Origin: Arthrobacter terricola
GTDB lineage: Bacteria; Actinomycetota; Actinomycetes; Actinomycetales; Micrococcaceae
DNA: 64,000 nucleotides
Direction of reading: 5' to 3'
Assembly (NCBI RefSeq): GCF_004354015.1
Contig: NZ_SMRU01000021.1
Location: 45,556-109,555, forward strand
Of this stretch, positions 43,031 to 52,445 are shown in pieces (positions within the stretch are counted from its first letter, which is position 1; the number at the start of each line of letters is the position of its first letter). The translations under genes and the position numbers were made by a program. The notes below the pieces were generated by a model. The model was not told where the DNA came from. It did no database searches and saw only the letters and a list, made by a program, of their open reading frames with translations.

Positions 43031-44440
43031 CTAGCCGCGCAAGTACGCTGCCAACCTGTCGGAGCTGCTTGCCGGAGTAAATCCCGTGCCCTTGATCTTG
43101 CCCAAATCGAGGAAACTGTTTAGGGGCCGCGGTGCGGCTTCCTTGCCGGCGAAGTACTCTTCCGTGCTCACGCCGGTGACGTCTTCACGCGAGGCGCCGC
43201 AGAGCTTGTAAACGTCCCCCGCGATGTCCGCCCACGACTGCGCTTCGCCGTCGTTGCTGAGGTTGTAGACGCCGTACGCCGCGCCGGACTCGAGCAGGTG
43301 CTTGATTCCCGCCGCGATGTCTTCGGTGAAGCTGAGCCGGCCAATCTGGTCGTTAACGACGCTCGGCTTGATTCCGCGGTCGGCCAGGGATGCCATGGTG
43401 CGGACGAAGTTGTTGCCTTCGCCGATCACCCAGCTGGTGCGCACGATGTAATGCCGCGGGACCACACTCACCACCGCATCGCCTGCGGCCTTGGTCTGGC
43501 CGTACACTCCGAGCGGAGTGAAGGCTTCATCTTCGCCGTGCGTCCCGGCGGTTCCGTCGAAAACGTAGTCCGAGGAAACATGGACCAGGGTCAGGTCGTA
43601 CTCGACGGCCGTCTTGGCCAAGCGTGCAACCGCGGCGACGTTGGCGTCCCAGGCGGCCTTGCGGCCTTCCGGAGTCTCGGCGGTATCGACGGCGGTGTAG
43701 GCAGCCGCATTGATGATCGTCGAGTAGTTCTTCCAGTTGCGGCCGGTGAACGATTCTTCCTTCGACAAGTCGAAGTCGTCCCGCGCGGCGAACTCAACGG
43801 AAGTGTCGCCGTCGTACAGTTCACGCAGCGCCTTGCCGAGCTGCCCGTTGGCACCCACCACAAGTACCTTCTTCGAAGGCATCGGCGTGACGTCGGCCAA
43901 GCGCGGATGGGCTTTGTCCTTGTCGGACAGCTCAGCCTGCTCCAAAGGAACCGGCCACGAGATTGCGGCGGTTTCGTCAGCGAGGTTCAGGAAGGTGTAC
44001 TGGCTCTGGGCGTCCGCGGACCAGTGGTCGTTGACCAAGTAGGTGTATGCGGTGTTGTCCTCCAGCGTCTGGAAGGCATTGCCCACACCGCGAGGAATGA
44101 AAATCGCCTGGCTCGGATCCAACTCAGCGGTGAACACTGCACCAAAGGACGGGCCCTCCCGGAGGTCGACCCAGGCGCCGAAGATCCGGCCGGTGGCCAC
44201 CGAGATGAATTTGTCCCAAGGTTCGGCGTGGATCCCGCGGGTAGTGCCCGCCTTCTCGTTGAAAGAGATGTTGTTCTGGACCGGCCGGAAGTCCGGCAGT
44301 CCGAGGGCCACCATTTTCTCCCGCTGCCAGTTTTCCTTGAACCAGCCGCGGTTATCGCCGTGCACAGGCAAGTCGTAGAGAACGACGCCGGGAATGGGGG
44401 TTTCGTGGGCAACGAGCGGTTTCGAAAACTCGATCGTCAT
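43031..44440 (-). CDS. rmlCD: Fused RmlC-RmlD: dTDP-4-dehydrorhamnose 3,5-epimerase and reductase
   Basis: A 469-residue fusion that carries out the last two steps to dTDP-L-rhamnose. Residues 1-190 are the cupin epimerase (VVLYDLPVHGDNRGWFKENWQ, FNEKAGTTRGIHAEPWDK, IPRGVGNAFQTLEDNTAYTY). From about 195 the NAD(P)-binding reductase starts (KVLVVGANGQLGKALREL), with SSDYVFDGT and the short-chain YxxxK-type VYGQTKAAGD. This fused order is usual in Arthrobacter and relatives. The gene starts three bases after rmlB and is in one operon with it. The end meets the bidirectional terminator. Length and motifs are complete. Confidence 0.93.
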   Translation of the reverse strand: MTIEFSKPLVAHETPIPGVVLYDLPVHGDNRGWFKENWQREKMVALGLPDFRPVQNNISFNEKAGTTRGIHAEPWDKFISVATGRIFGAWVDLREGPSFGAVFTAELDPSQAIFIPRGVGNAFQTLEDNTAYTYLVNDHWSADAQSQYTFLNLADETAAISWPVPLEQAELSDKDKAHPRLADVTPMPSKKVLVVGANGQLGKALRELYDGDTSVEFAARDDFDLSKEESFTGRNWKNYSTIINAAAYTAVDTAETPEGRKAAWDANVAAVARLAKTAVEYDLTLVHVSSDYVFDGTAGTHGEDEAFTPLGVYGQTKAAGDAVVSVVPRHYIVRTSWVIGEGNNFVRTMASLADRGIKPSVVNDQIGRLSFTEDIAAGIKHLLESGAAYGVYNLSNDGEAQSWADIAGDVYKLCGASREDVTGVSTEEYFAGKEAAPRPLNSFLDLGKIKGTGFTPASSSDRLAAYLRG

Positions 44441-44443
44441 CGT

Positions 44444-45451
<1,008 letters not shown>

Positions 45452-45476
45452 CTACCGAACACGGCGCTTTGGACAC

Positions 45477-46232
45477 TCAAGAGCGCCGGCGTACCCGGCG
45501 CAGGGCTTCGACCATGAGGCGGAGGATCATGATCCGTGCCTTCACGATTTTTGCCAAGGAACGCCAACCGGCCGGGGTCTGGTTCGAGTCGTGCAACCGG
45601 CGCAGCACCGTGGATTCGTCGAGGTGGCGGATCGACCCCGCCATGTTGCCGCATATCGCGAGCCAGAGGTCGTGGGATTCGTTGACGTAGCCCGGGATCG
45701 GCACGAAGTAATTCAGAGCGTCCCGCCGGATTCCCATCGCACAACCGTAATAAGCGCGGTATCCGATCAGGACCGCAAACAGGTTCGCCGCGTGCTTGCG
45801 GGAGTCGGAGGCCTTAAGCCGCGGAATCCATGGCCTAAGGCCGCCGCCGAGGACATCGAAGTTGCCTGCCACGACCTTATTGTCAGCGAGTGCAGCCAGC
45901 ATGAGGTCGACCCGGCCGGGAATCCACACGTCGTCCTGGTCCGAGAGCATGATGAATTCGCCCCGGCTCAACCCGATAGCGTGCTCAAACGTCCTGACGT
46001 AGCCCTTATTGACCTCCGCAGGGACGAAGCGAAGCCTGGGATCCGTAATACCTTTGACGACCTCGGCTGTGTTGTCCGGAGACGCGTCGTCGACGACCAC
46101 CAATTCATCGTTCGGCCCGAGATCCCGAAGAATTGAGTCGATCTGTTCTTCGATGTAAAGGGATCCCTTGTAGGCCGCCAGGCAGACACTTACGCGGATT
46201 GCCTGCCCGTCCGGCGTCGTCGAATCGTTCAT
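45477..46232 (-). CDS. Family-2 glycosyltransferase
   Basis: A 251-residue glycosyltransferase (GT-A fold). It has VSVCLAAYKG at the nucleotide-binding end, VVVDDASPDNT, and the metal-binding S-D-Q-D-D-V-W. Membrane helices are absent; peripheral attachment is likely. It precedes rmlB in the same orientation and may transfer rhamnose or another sugar onto the wall glycan. ATG at 46232 is chosen because the family fold begins soon after; a GGAG just upstream has a short spacer. An in-frame ATG 16 codons earlier lacks support. Donor and acceptor unknown. Confidence 0.85.
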   Translation of the reverse strand: MNDSTTPDGQAIRVSVCLAAYKGSLYIEEQIDSILRDLGPNDELVVVDDASPDNTAEVVKGITDPRLRFVPAEVNKGYVRTFEHAIGLSRGEFIMLSDQDDVWIPGRVDLMLAALADNKVVAGNFDVLGGGLRPWIPRLKASDSRKHAANLFAVLIGYRAYYGCAMGIRRDALNYFVPIPGYVNESHDLWLAICGNMAGSIRHLDESTVLRRLHDSNQTPAGWRSLAKIVKARIMILRLMVEALRRVRRRS

Positions 46233-46330
46233 GGACTCCACTCTAGGCGAGTTGCCGGAAGGCCAGCGGACAGGCGCCATCGCGTATCATCGTAAGGTCA
46301 CGCCGTCGAGCAATAGGACTTTCCCCAGTA

Positions 46331-47569
46331 ATGAAACCCGTGTTGCTGCGACTCGCTGGATTCACGCTGCTCCCCCTTCTGGCGCTGGTTTTGCCCTTCC
46401 TCCTGCTGCCCATCATTTCCCGCGTCGTCGGCGCGGCCGGCTGGTCAAGCATCACGTCGGGCCAGGCCATCGGAGTGTTTGCCGCCACTATCATTTTGTG
46501 GAGCTGGAACATTTCGGGCCCGGTGTCGATTGCCCGGAGCAGCTCGCCGCAACAACGCGCAAGCATCTATTCGAAGAGCATGCGGATGCGCCTGGTCATT
46601 GCTGTGGTGGTCCTTCCGCTCATGAGCCTTGTGGTCGCGCTGGTTGCCCATGACGGCTATCGCCTTGACGCCGTCACCATGGCCTGGTCCACCGCGCTCA
46701 CCGGGTTTTCGCCTGCGTGGTTCGGGATTGGAACCGGACAGCCGCGGATTTTGGCGGTCTACGATACCCTTCCGCGTTTTTGCGGGGCCCTCTTGAGCGT
46801 TCCGCTCATCGTCGCGACCAACCAAGTGTGGATCTATGGGGTCTTCGCGCTGCTCGCGACGATCGTGGCATCCATCGCATTCCACAAGCGATTCGGCGAA
46901 GCCGGGACATGGTTCCCGCGGCATCCCGGCACGGCGGTCCGGGAGATTGTTCCTGAGGCCGGGACGGCGGCAATCAACTTCACGGGAAGCGCCTATGCGT
47001 CGTCCCCGGTCCCGATTGCGACCGCCACAGTCCCCCTGGCCACAGCGACGGCGGGTTTCGCTTCCGCGGACAGTATCTACCGCTTCGGCCTGTTCAGCGT
47101 GGTTGCGGTCGGAAACACGTTCCAGAGTTGGACGCTGGAAGGAAACGCGGAAGATGCCCGACGTCGGCACGCGGTTGCGCTGTTGACGCACCTGGCGCTT
47201 GGGGCGGTCGGCGCGCTTGGACTCGGTTTCCTGGGACCGTGGGCATCTACCATCCTGTTCAGCGAAGTAAACAAGGCCGACACCATCACATCCGTCTTCT
47301 ACGGTTTGTCCTTCTTCTTCCTGTCCGCTTCCACTCCCTTGATCAGGAACCTCCTCATTCCCGCCGGCCACCAGAAGACCGTTCTGACGTGGACGGGCCT
47401 CTCGGCCGCGGTAGGCGTCGCCTTCATGGTGGTGGCCGGCTTGGGCTCAAATGTTCCCGGCGTTGCCTTGGGGATGGCCATCAGCGAGGCCTTGCTCTTC
47501 TTCGGACTGCTGCTCCCTGCTGCCCGGTTGCTTCCCGCCAAGGCGCTTCCGGTTACTGTGGACAGGTAG
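46331..47569 (+). CDS. Wzx-type polysaccharide flippase-like membrane protein
   Basis: A 412-residue integral membrane protein with about eleven or twelve hydrophobic segments, of the polysaccharide biosynthesis/MATE class that flips lipid-linked glycans. It begins KPVLLRLAGFTLLPLLALVLPFLLLPIISRVVG, where the IISRVVG end is typical of Wzx. The gene starts a plus-strand operon (flippase, two transferases, DUF2304, two transferases, rmlA, DUF6541), ten bases before the next gene, and is divergent from the transferase gene at 46.2 kb. The presence of both a flippase and an ABC exporter in this locus suggests two export routes. Confidence 0.8.
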   Translation: MKPVLLRLAGFTLLPLLALVLPFLLLPIISRVVGAAGWSSITSGQAIGVFAATIILWSWNISGPVSIARSSSPQQRASIYSKSMRMRLVIAVVVLPLMSLVVALVAHDGYRLDAVTMAWSTALTGFSPAWFGIGTGQPRILAVYDTLPRFCGALLSVPLIVATNQVWIYGVFALLATIVASIAFHKRFGEAGTWFPRHPGTAVREIVPEAGTAAINFTGSAYASSPVPIATATVPLATATAGFASADSIYRFGLFSVVAVGNTFQSWTLEGNAEDARRRHAVALLTHLALGAVGALGLGFLGPWASTILFSEVNKADTITSVFYGLSFFFLSASTPLIRNLLIPAGHQKTVLTWTGLSAAVGVAFMVVAGLGSNVPGVALGMAISEALLFFGLLLPAARLLPAKALPVTVDR

Positions 47570-47579
47570 GATCGTCTCC

Positions 47580-48512
47580 GTGATTGAAAGTCCCCAACGC
47601 CGAACCGCAGCGGTGATCGCTGCGTTCAACCCCGACGACGAACTGCTCACCAACGCCGCGGCCATCGCCGCCCAGGTCGGCCAACTCGTCGTCGTCGATG
47701 ACGGCAGCACGTCTCCGACGGCCACCTCGATCTTCGATCACCTCACCGGAACCGGAGTCACGGTCCTCCGACTGGACCAGAACTCCGGGATTGCTGCCGC
47801 GTTGAACCGTGGAATCGAGGAACTCGGGTCCACCACCCGTCCTGAATTCGTGCTCACCTTCGACCAGGACTCACTGCCGGTCCCGGACTACGTTTCGCGT
47901 GCCCTCGCAACCTTCGATGACGCAACGGCGCAAGGGAAGAAAGTGGGCTTCGTCAGCGCCGAGTCTTTCAGCGGACACCGGGTGCCGGTCCTTGGAACGG
48001 CCAACGGCTTGAACGAGGCCTTCGACCCCATGCAGTCCGGGTTCTTCATCCCGATGTCCACCCTCGCGAAGCTCGGTGATTTCGAGGCGGGCTTCTTCAT
48101 CGATTGCGTCGACTCCGAGTTCACTGCCCGCGTGCGGGCTGCTGGTTACAGCATCCTGATCGGAGCCGGCTGCGAAGTCGGCCATCGCCTCGGAGCACGC
48201 CTCCCTGCGAAGATGCTCGGGCGGCCAGTCCGGCTCCGCGGCAACGACTTGTCCTTCAACTATTACTCCCCGTTCCGGATGTACTACATCATGCGCAACG
48301 GGACCACGCTCGTCCGCAGGTACTGGCGTCGCAATCCCGTCTGGGTGATCAGGCGCCTTGCGGAAGACGCAAAAGCCCAACTCCTCCGCTTCGCGTTCAG
48401 CCCGGACCGGCGGTACCTCGCGATCGCCGCTTGGGAGGGGCTGGTTGACTCATGCCGAGGCCGGCAGGGGCGCATCAGCCAGGATCTCCTGAACCGCATC
48501 CAGCCACGATGA
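47580..48512 (+). CDS. Rhamnosyltransferase-like family-2 glycosyltransferase
   Basis: A 310-residue GT2 enzyme. It has TAAVIAAFNPDDELL, VVVDDGSTSPTAT, and F-D-Q-D-S (the DXD-like metal site), followed by QSGFFIPMSTL and FIDCVDSEFTARVRAAG, features of the rhamnosyltransferase subgroup. GTG start is preceded by TAGGA; translation is almost continuous with the flippase gene. It is a paralogue of the transferase at 50583, sharing QSG(F/L)(F/L)IP and FID(C/L)VD(S/T)E. Donor probably dTDP-rhamnose because the same locus makes it; acceptor unknown. Confidence 0.85.
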   Translation: MIESPQRRTAAVIAAFNPDDELLTNAAAIAAQVGQLVVVDDGSTSPTATSIFDHLTGTGVTVLRLDQNSGIAAALNRGIEELGSTTRPEFVLTFDQDSLPVPDYVSRALATFDDATAQGKKVGFVSAESFSGHRVPVLGTANGLNEAFDPMQSGFFIPMSTLAKLGDFEAGFFIDCVDSEFTARVRAAGYSILIGAGCEVGHRLGARLPAKMLGRPVRLRGNDLSFNYYSPFRMYYIMRNGTTLVRRYWRRNPVWVIRRLAEDAKAQLLRFAFSPDRRYLAIAAWEGLVDSCRGRQGRISQDLLNRIQPR

Positions 48513-49279
48513 CTTATAGGAGAACTTTGGAAAATCTTGACTCAACCCGGGTCCTGGTCATCATGCCGGCGTGGAATGAAGCCGAATCCGTAGGCGATAC
48601 CGTACGGGAAGTCCTCGCCGTCGGCAGGCCCTATGACGTCCTCGTGGTCAACGACGGCTCGACCGATGCCACTGCGGAACTTGCGTCCGAGGCCGGCGCC
48701 ACCGTGCTGAATCTCCCCTTCAACCTCGGTGTTGGCGGCGCCATGCGTGCGGGCTTCAAGTATGCCCAGCGCCACGGCTACCGCCGCGTGATCCAGGTCG
48801 ATGCCGACGGCCAACATGATCCCCGGAACATCAGCGAAGTCCTCGCCGGCCTGGAACACGCGGATATCTCCATCGGCGCCCGGTTCGCGGACAAGGGCGA
48901 ATATAAGGTCAGCGGCCCCCGGAAATGGGCCATGCAGCTGCTTGCGAAGGTCATTTCCGGCCTTGCAAAGACACGCTTGACGGACGTGACTTCAGGGTTC
49001 CGGGCGGCGAACGACCGTGCCATCAGCCAGTACCTCGACCACTACCCTGCCGAATACCTCGGCGACACCATCGATTCGTTGGTAGTGGCCATCCGTTCAG
49101 GGTGCAAAGTGACGCAGATCCCCGTGGCGATGCGTCCCCGCCAAGGCGGAACGCCGAGCCACAACCCGGCGAAGGCGGCGATCTACCTTGGCCGATCCAC
49201 GTTCGCGCTCCTTTTCGCCCTCACCCGTAAGAGGTCAATCATTCAATCCGTTTCATCGTCGGCCCAGGGAGCGTCCTAG
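48509..49279 (+). CDS. Polyprenyl-phosphate glycosyltransferase-like (DPM1-type) family-2 enzyme
   Basis: A 256-residue GT2 enzyme of the DPM1/polyprenol-phosphate hexose synthase type: VLVIMPAWNEAESVGDTVRE, VVNDGSTDATAELA, IQVDADGQHDP as the metal site, and DVTSGFRAANDRA. No C-terminal membrane helices are seen. It would charge a polyprenyl phosphate with a sugar, or prime a glycan. The next gene encodes DUF2304, a membrane protein often coupled to this transferase group. The start overlaps the previous stop by four bases (ATGA); the family signature argues for the ATG at 48509. Confidence 0.85.
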   Translation: MTYRRTLENLDSTRVLVIMPAWNEAESVGDTVREVLAVGRPYDVLVVNDGSTDATAELASEAGATVLNLPFNLGVGGAMRAGFKYAQRHGYRRVIQVDADGQHDPRNISEVLAGLEHADISIGARFADKGEYKVSGPRKWAMQLLAKVISGLAKTRLTDVTSGFRAANDRAISQYLDHYPAEYLGDTIDSLVVAIRSGCKVTQIPVAMRPRQGGTPSHNPAKAAIYLGRSTFALLFALTRKRSIIQSVSSSAQGAS

Positions 49280-49677
49280 TGGGAAACCTAGCTGCCTTCC
49301 TCCTCGCCTTGGCGATCGTAGGGATCGTCTTCGAAATGCTGCGCCGCAAGAAGTTGCGCGAGAAATACGCAGCCCTGTGGCTCGTTGTCGGAACCGGAAC
49401 CCTGGTGCTCGCGGCGTTCCCGCGGCTGCTCAACATTGTTGCCGAACTCGTCGGCGTCCAGCTTCCCTCGAACCTGTTGTTCATCATCAGCATCTTGCTG
49501 CTGCTGGGAGTATGCCTGCATTTGTCGTGGGAAATCTCCGTGGTTGAAGATGAGACGCGGACGTTGGCCGAAGAGGTCGCGATTATGCGCGCCCAGCTCG
49601 AGCGGCTGCAGAACAACGCATCGCCACGCTTGAAAGGCTCCGAAGACGAGTCTTCGACTCCCTCCAGCCCGAAGTAA
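49279..49677 (+). CDS. DUF2304 membrane protein
   Basis: A 132-residue protein with three hydrophobic helices (about 2-20, 36-53, 65-84) and a coiled-coil C-terminus (VVEDETRTLAEEVAIMRAQL). RRKKLREKYAALWLVVG is the family signature. It overlaps the preceding transferase gene by one base and is followed eight bases later by another transferase. DUF2304 proteins are regular companions of DPM1-like transferases, probably as membrane partners. GTG start. Confidence 0.85.
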   Translation: MGNLAAFLLALAIVGIVFEMLRRKKLREKYAALWLVVGTGTLVLAAFPRLLNIVAELVGVQLPSNLLFIISILLLLGVCLHLSWEISVVEDETRTLAEEVAIMRAQLERLQNNASPRLKGSEDESSTPSSPK

Positions 49678-49685
49678 GGAACCGA

Positions 49686-50573
49686 ATGGCCCTGGATATC
49701 TTCATCCCCTATTGGGGGGATCCTGATTACATGCGGCAGGCCGTCGACAGTGTGCTGGCCCAGGATTCGGACGATTGGCTCCTGACCGTCGTGGACGACG
49801 CCTATCCGGGCGACGAAGTCCGCCGGTATGTCGAGGGACTCAACGATTCGCGGGTCACGTACATCCGCAAGGAAACCAACCAAGGCATCACCGAGAACTT
49901 CAGGACCTGCGTCTCCTTGGCGACACAGGACATCCTGGTGGTCATGGGTTGCGACGACGTCCTCCTGCCGAATTTTGTCAGTGTGGCCCTTCGCGCACAC
50001 CGGGCGTTCCCGGAAGCGTGGATCATCCAGCCTGGCGTCGAAATCATCGATGAGGCCGGGGAGCCCGCACGTCCCGTTGTTGACCTCGTCAAGCAGCACC
50101 TCGTCAAACCGCGCGGCTCCCATGCGAGGGTGGTCGGCGGAGAGAAACTGGCTGTCAGTTTGCTTCACGGCGACTGGCTTTATTGGCCGTCGCTGGTTTT
50201 CCGCCGTGACAAGATCACGAACTTCGATTTCCGCGACGGACTCCACGTCATCCAAGACCTCGGATTGATCATCGACATGGTGCTCGCCGGAGCCGGGCTG
50301 CTCATTGAGCCGGAAGTCAGCTTCGCGTATCGCAGGCACACCGGCAGCGCGTCGTCGAAAAAACTGCTGGACGGCTCCCGTTTCGCGGGAGAGCGCGGAT
50401 ACTTCGAACTAGCTGCAGGCCTTTGCCTCGAGAAGGGGTGGAAAAAGGCGGCGCGCGCCGCGGGATTGCGGCTGACGTCCCGCGCCCACGCCCTCTTCCT
50501 CTTGCCCAGCGCCGCGATCCATGGCGGCCCGGCCGCCTTCCGTTCGCTTCTCCGGCACACCATCGGAAAATAG
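49686..50573 (+). CDS. Family-2 glycosyltransferase
   Basis: A 295-residue GT2 enzyme. The start LDIFIPYWGDPDYMRQAVDS is followed by TVVDDAYPGDE and VMGCDDVLLPNF, where the C-D-D is the metal-binding DXD. IDMVLAGAGLLIEPEVSFAYRRH is the usual acceptor-side segment. C-terminal helices are weak. It sits eight bases after DUF2304 and nine before the next transferase in the same operon. Substrate unknown. Confidence 0.85.
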   Translation: MALDIFIPYWGDPDYMRQAVDSVLAQDSDDWLLTVVDDAYPGDEVRRYVEGLNDSRVTYIRKETNQGITENFRTCVSLATQDILVVMGCDDVLLPNFVSVALRAHRAFPEAWIIQPGVEIIDEAGEPARPVVDLVKQHLVKPRGSHARVVGGEKLAVSLLHGDWLYWPSLVFRRDKITNFDFRDGLHVIQDLGLIIDMVLAGAGLLIEPEVSFAYRRHTGSASSKKLLDGSRFAGERGYFELAAGLCLEKGWKKAARAAGLRLTSRAHALFLLPSAAIHGGPAAFRSLLRHTIGK

Positions 50574-50582
50574 GAAATCTAC

Positions 50583-51500
50583 GTGCACGCCGATAAAGAA
50601 TCGCCGACGAAGCTGGAGCGGGTTGCCGCCGTCGTCACCGCCTTTCGTCCAACGCCGCATTTGCTCGACAACGTCACCTCCTTGCTTCGGCAACTCACCA
50701 CAGTGGTAGTGGTCGACGACGGCAGCGGTCCCGGTTTCGACGCCGTCTTAGACGCCGTGACGGGCGCCGGGGGCAAGGTGCTGCGGCTCGAAAGCAACTC
50801 CGGAATCGCCTCGGCCCTGAACGCGGGAATCGATCTGGCGCGGAGCAGCACACCAGTTGATTACATCGTCACGGTCGACCAGGACTCACTGCTGACCGCC
50901 GAGTACGTTCAACGCCTCGTCGAAGCCGCCGGCGCCGCCGAATCGGCCGGAGTAACCCCGGGACTTGTCTCACCCGCGCGAATCCATGGGAATCCAGTCA
51001 AGACGGCCGGTTCCAAATCCGGAATCCAGTTGGGCCGGGAACCCATTCAATCCGGACTTCTGATCCCTGTTTCCACGCTTGATGCGATCGGGAACTTCTG
51101 GGACGGGCTCTTCATTGACCTCGTGGACACCGAGTACTATTTCCGTGCCCTCGATGCCGGCCTCCCCACCGTCCTCGCGGATGCGGAATTCGACCATTCC
51201 CTCGGGACCTTGGTGGACGCGGACATTTTGGGGAAGGGCATCTCGTTTGGAGAGCGTCCGCTGAAGGTCCGCATCGCCGCATCGTGGCGCTACTACTACA
51301 TCTTCCGGAACCGGATTCTCGTCAGCAGGCGGTACGTCAAGGAACATCCCGGATGGGTTGCCTCCGGCGTCCTCCTGGACCTGCGCCACCTGCTGTTCGT
51401 CACGATGTTGGCTCCCGGCCGAGCGGCCAGGCTGCGCTCGGCACTCAGGGGAACCATCGACGGTCTTCGCGGCAAGAGCGGGAAATCACACACCGCATAG
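50583..51500 (+). CDS. Rhamnosyltransferase-like family-2 glycosyltransferase (second copy)
   Basis: A 305-residue GT2 enzyme paralogous to the one at 47580: AAVVTAFRPTPHLL, VVVDDGSGPGF, V-D-Q-D-S-L as metal site, QSGLLIPVSTL and FIDLVDTEYYFRALDAG. GTG start with AGGAAAT upstream. Two such enzymes in one operon suggest alternating linkages in a rhamnose-containing polymer. A 72-base gap separates it from rmlA, where an additional promoter is possible. Confidence 0.85.
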   Translation: MHADKESPTKLERVAAVVTAFRPTPHLLDNVTSLLRQLTTVVVVDDGSGPGFDAVLDAVTGAGGKVLRLESNSGIASALNAGIDLARSSTPVDYIVTVDQDSLLTAEYVQRLVEAAGAAESAGVTPGLVSPARIHGNPVKTAGSKSGIQLGREPIQSGLLIPVSTLDAIGNFWDGLFIDLVDTEYYFRALDAGLPTVLADAEFDHSLGTLVDADILGKGISFGERPLKVRIAASWRYYYIFRNRILVSRRYVKEHPGWVASGVLLDLRHLLFVTMLAPGRAARLRSALRGTIDGLRGKSGKSHTA

Positions 51501-51572
51501 GGGCGCTTCCAGAGGGCTTGACACAGTTCATTGGTTTTGCTGCGGACTGGCAGGTAAGGGATGATGTAGACC

Positions 51573-52436
51573 ATGCGTGGAATCATTCTTGCCGGTGGTA
51601 CCGGCTCCCGACTGCATCCGATTACTCACGGCATCAGCAAGCAACTGGTCCCGGTATACGACAAGCCGATGATCTACTACCCGCTCTCCACGCTCATCTT
51701 GGCCGGAATCCGCGACATCCTCGTGATCACCACTCCCCACGACGCGGAGCAGTTCCAAAGGCTCCTTGGCGACGGATCGCAATTCGGTGTGAGCATTACC
51801 TATGTCCAGCAGCCCTCCCCGGATGGACTCGCACAGGCGTTCATCCTCGGTGAAGACCACATTGGCAATGACACTGTGGCCCTTGTCCTTGGCGACAACA
51901 TCTTCTACGGCCAAGGAATGGGAACGCAGTTGAGGAAACACGCCAACATCGATGGCGGCGCTGTCTTCGGTTATTGGGTGAAAGATCCCAAAGCCTACGG
52001 CGTGGTCGAATTCGATGAAGACGGCAAAGCAATCTCGCTGGAAGAAAAGCCGGCGCATCCGAAATCGCACTACGCGGTTCCGGGCCTCTACTTCTACGAC
52101 AACGACGTCGTGGACATCGCGAAGAACCTGGAGCCTTCGGCCCGCGGTGAACTCGAAATCACCGACATCAACCGTACCTACCTGGACAAGGGTAAGCTCC
52201 ACGTCGAGATCCTTCCCCGCGGCACCGCCTGGCTCGATACCGGAACTTTCAACGACCTGAACGACGCATCGAATTTCATCCGGACAGTGGAAAACCGCCA
52301 GGGCCTGAAAATCGGAGCTCCCGAGGAAATCGCATGGCGTCAAGGGTTCCTCACCGACGACGAACTTCGCGAGCGTGCCGATCCCTTGGTCAAGAGCGGT
52401 TACGGAGCATACCTCCACGGCCTGCTGGAAGACTAG
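51573..52436 (+). CDS. rmlA: Glucose-1-phosphate thymidylyltransferase
   Basis: A 287-residue enzyme that couples dTTP and glucose-1-phosphate to dTDP-glucose, the first step to dTDP-rhamnose. It has the G-G-T-G-S-R-L nucleotide loop (8-14), the [10 protein letters not shown] lysine segment, [10 protein letters not shown] (metal-binding D) and [20 protein letters not shown]. Length and motifs are complete. The other rhamnose genes (rmlB, rmlCD) lie about 6 kb away on the opposite strand. Nine bases separate its stop from the DUF6541 gene. Confidence 0.95.
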   Translation: MRGIILAGGTGSRLHPITHGISKQLVPVYDKPMIYYPLSTLILAGIRDILVITTPHDAEQFQRLLGDGSQFGVSITYVQQPSPDGLAQAFILGEDHIGNDTVALVLGDNIFYGQGMGTQLRKHANIDGGAVFGYWVKDPKAYGVVEFDEDGKAISLEEKPAHPKSHYAVPGLYFYDNDVVDIAKNLEPSARGELEITDINRTYLDKGKLHVEILPRGTAWLDTGTFNDLNDASNFIRTVENRQGLKIGAPEEIAWRQGFLTDDELRERADPLVKSGYGAYLHGLLED

Positions 52437-52445
52437 TCCCCGCCT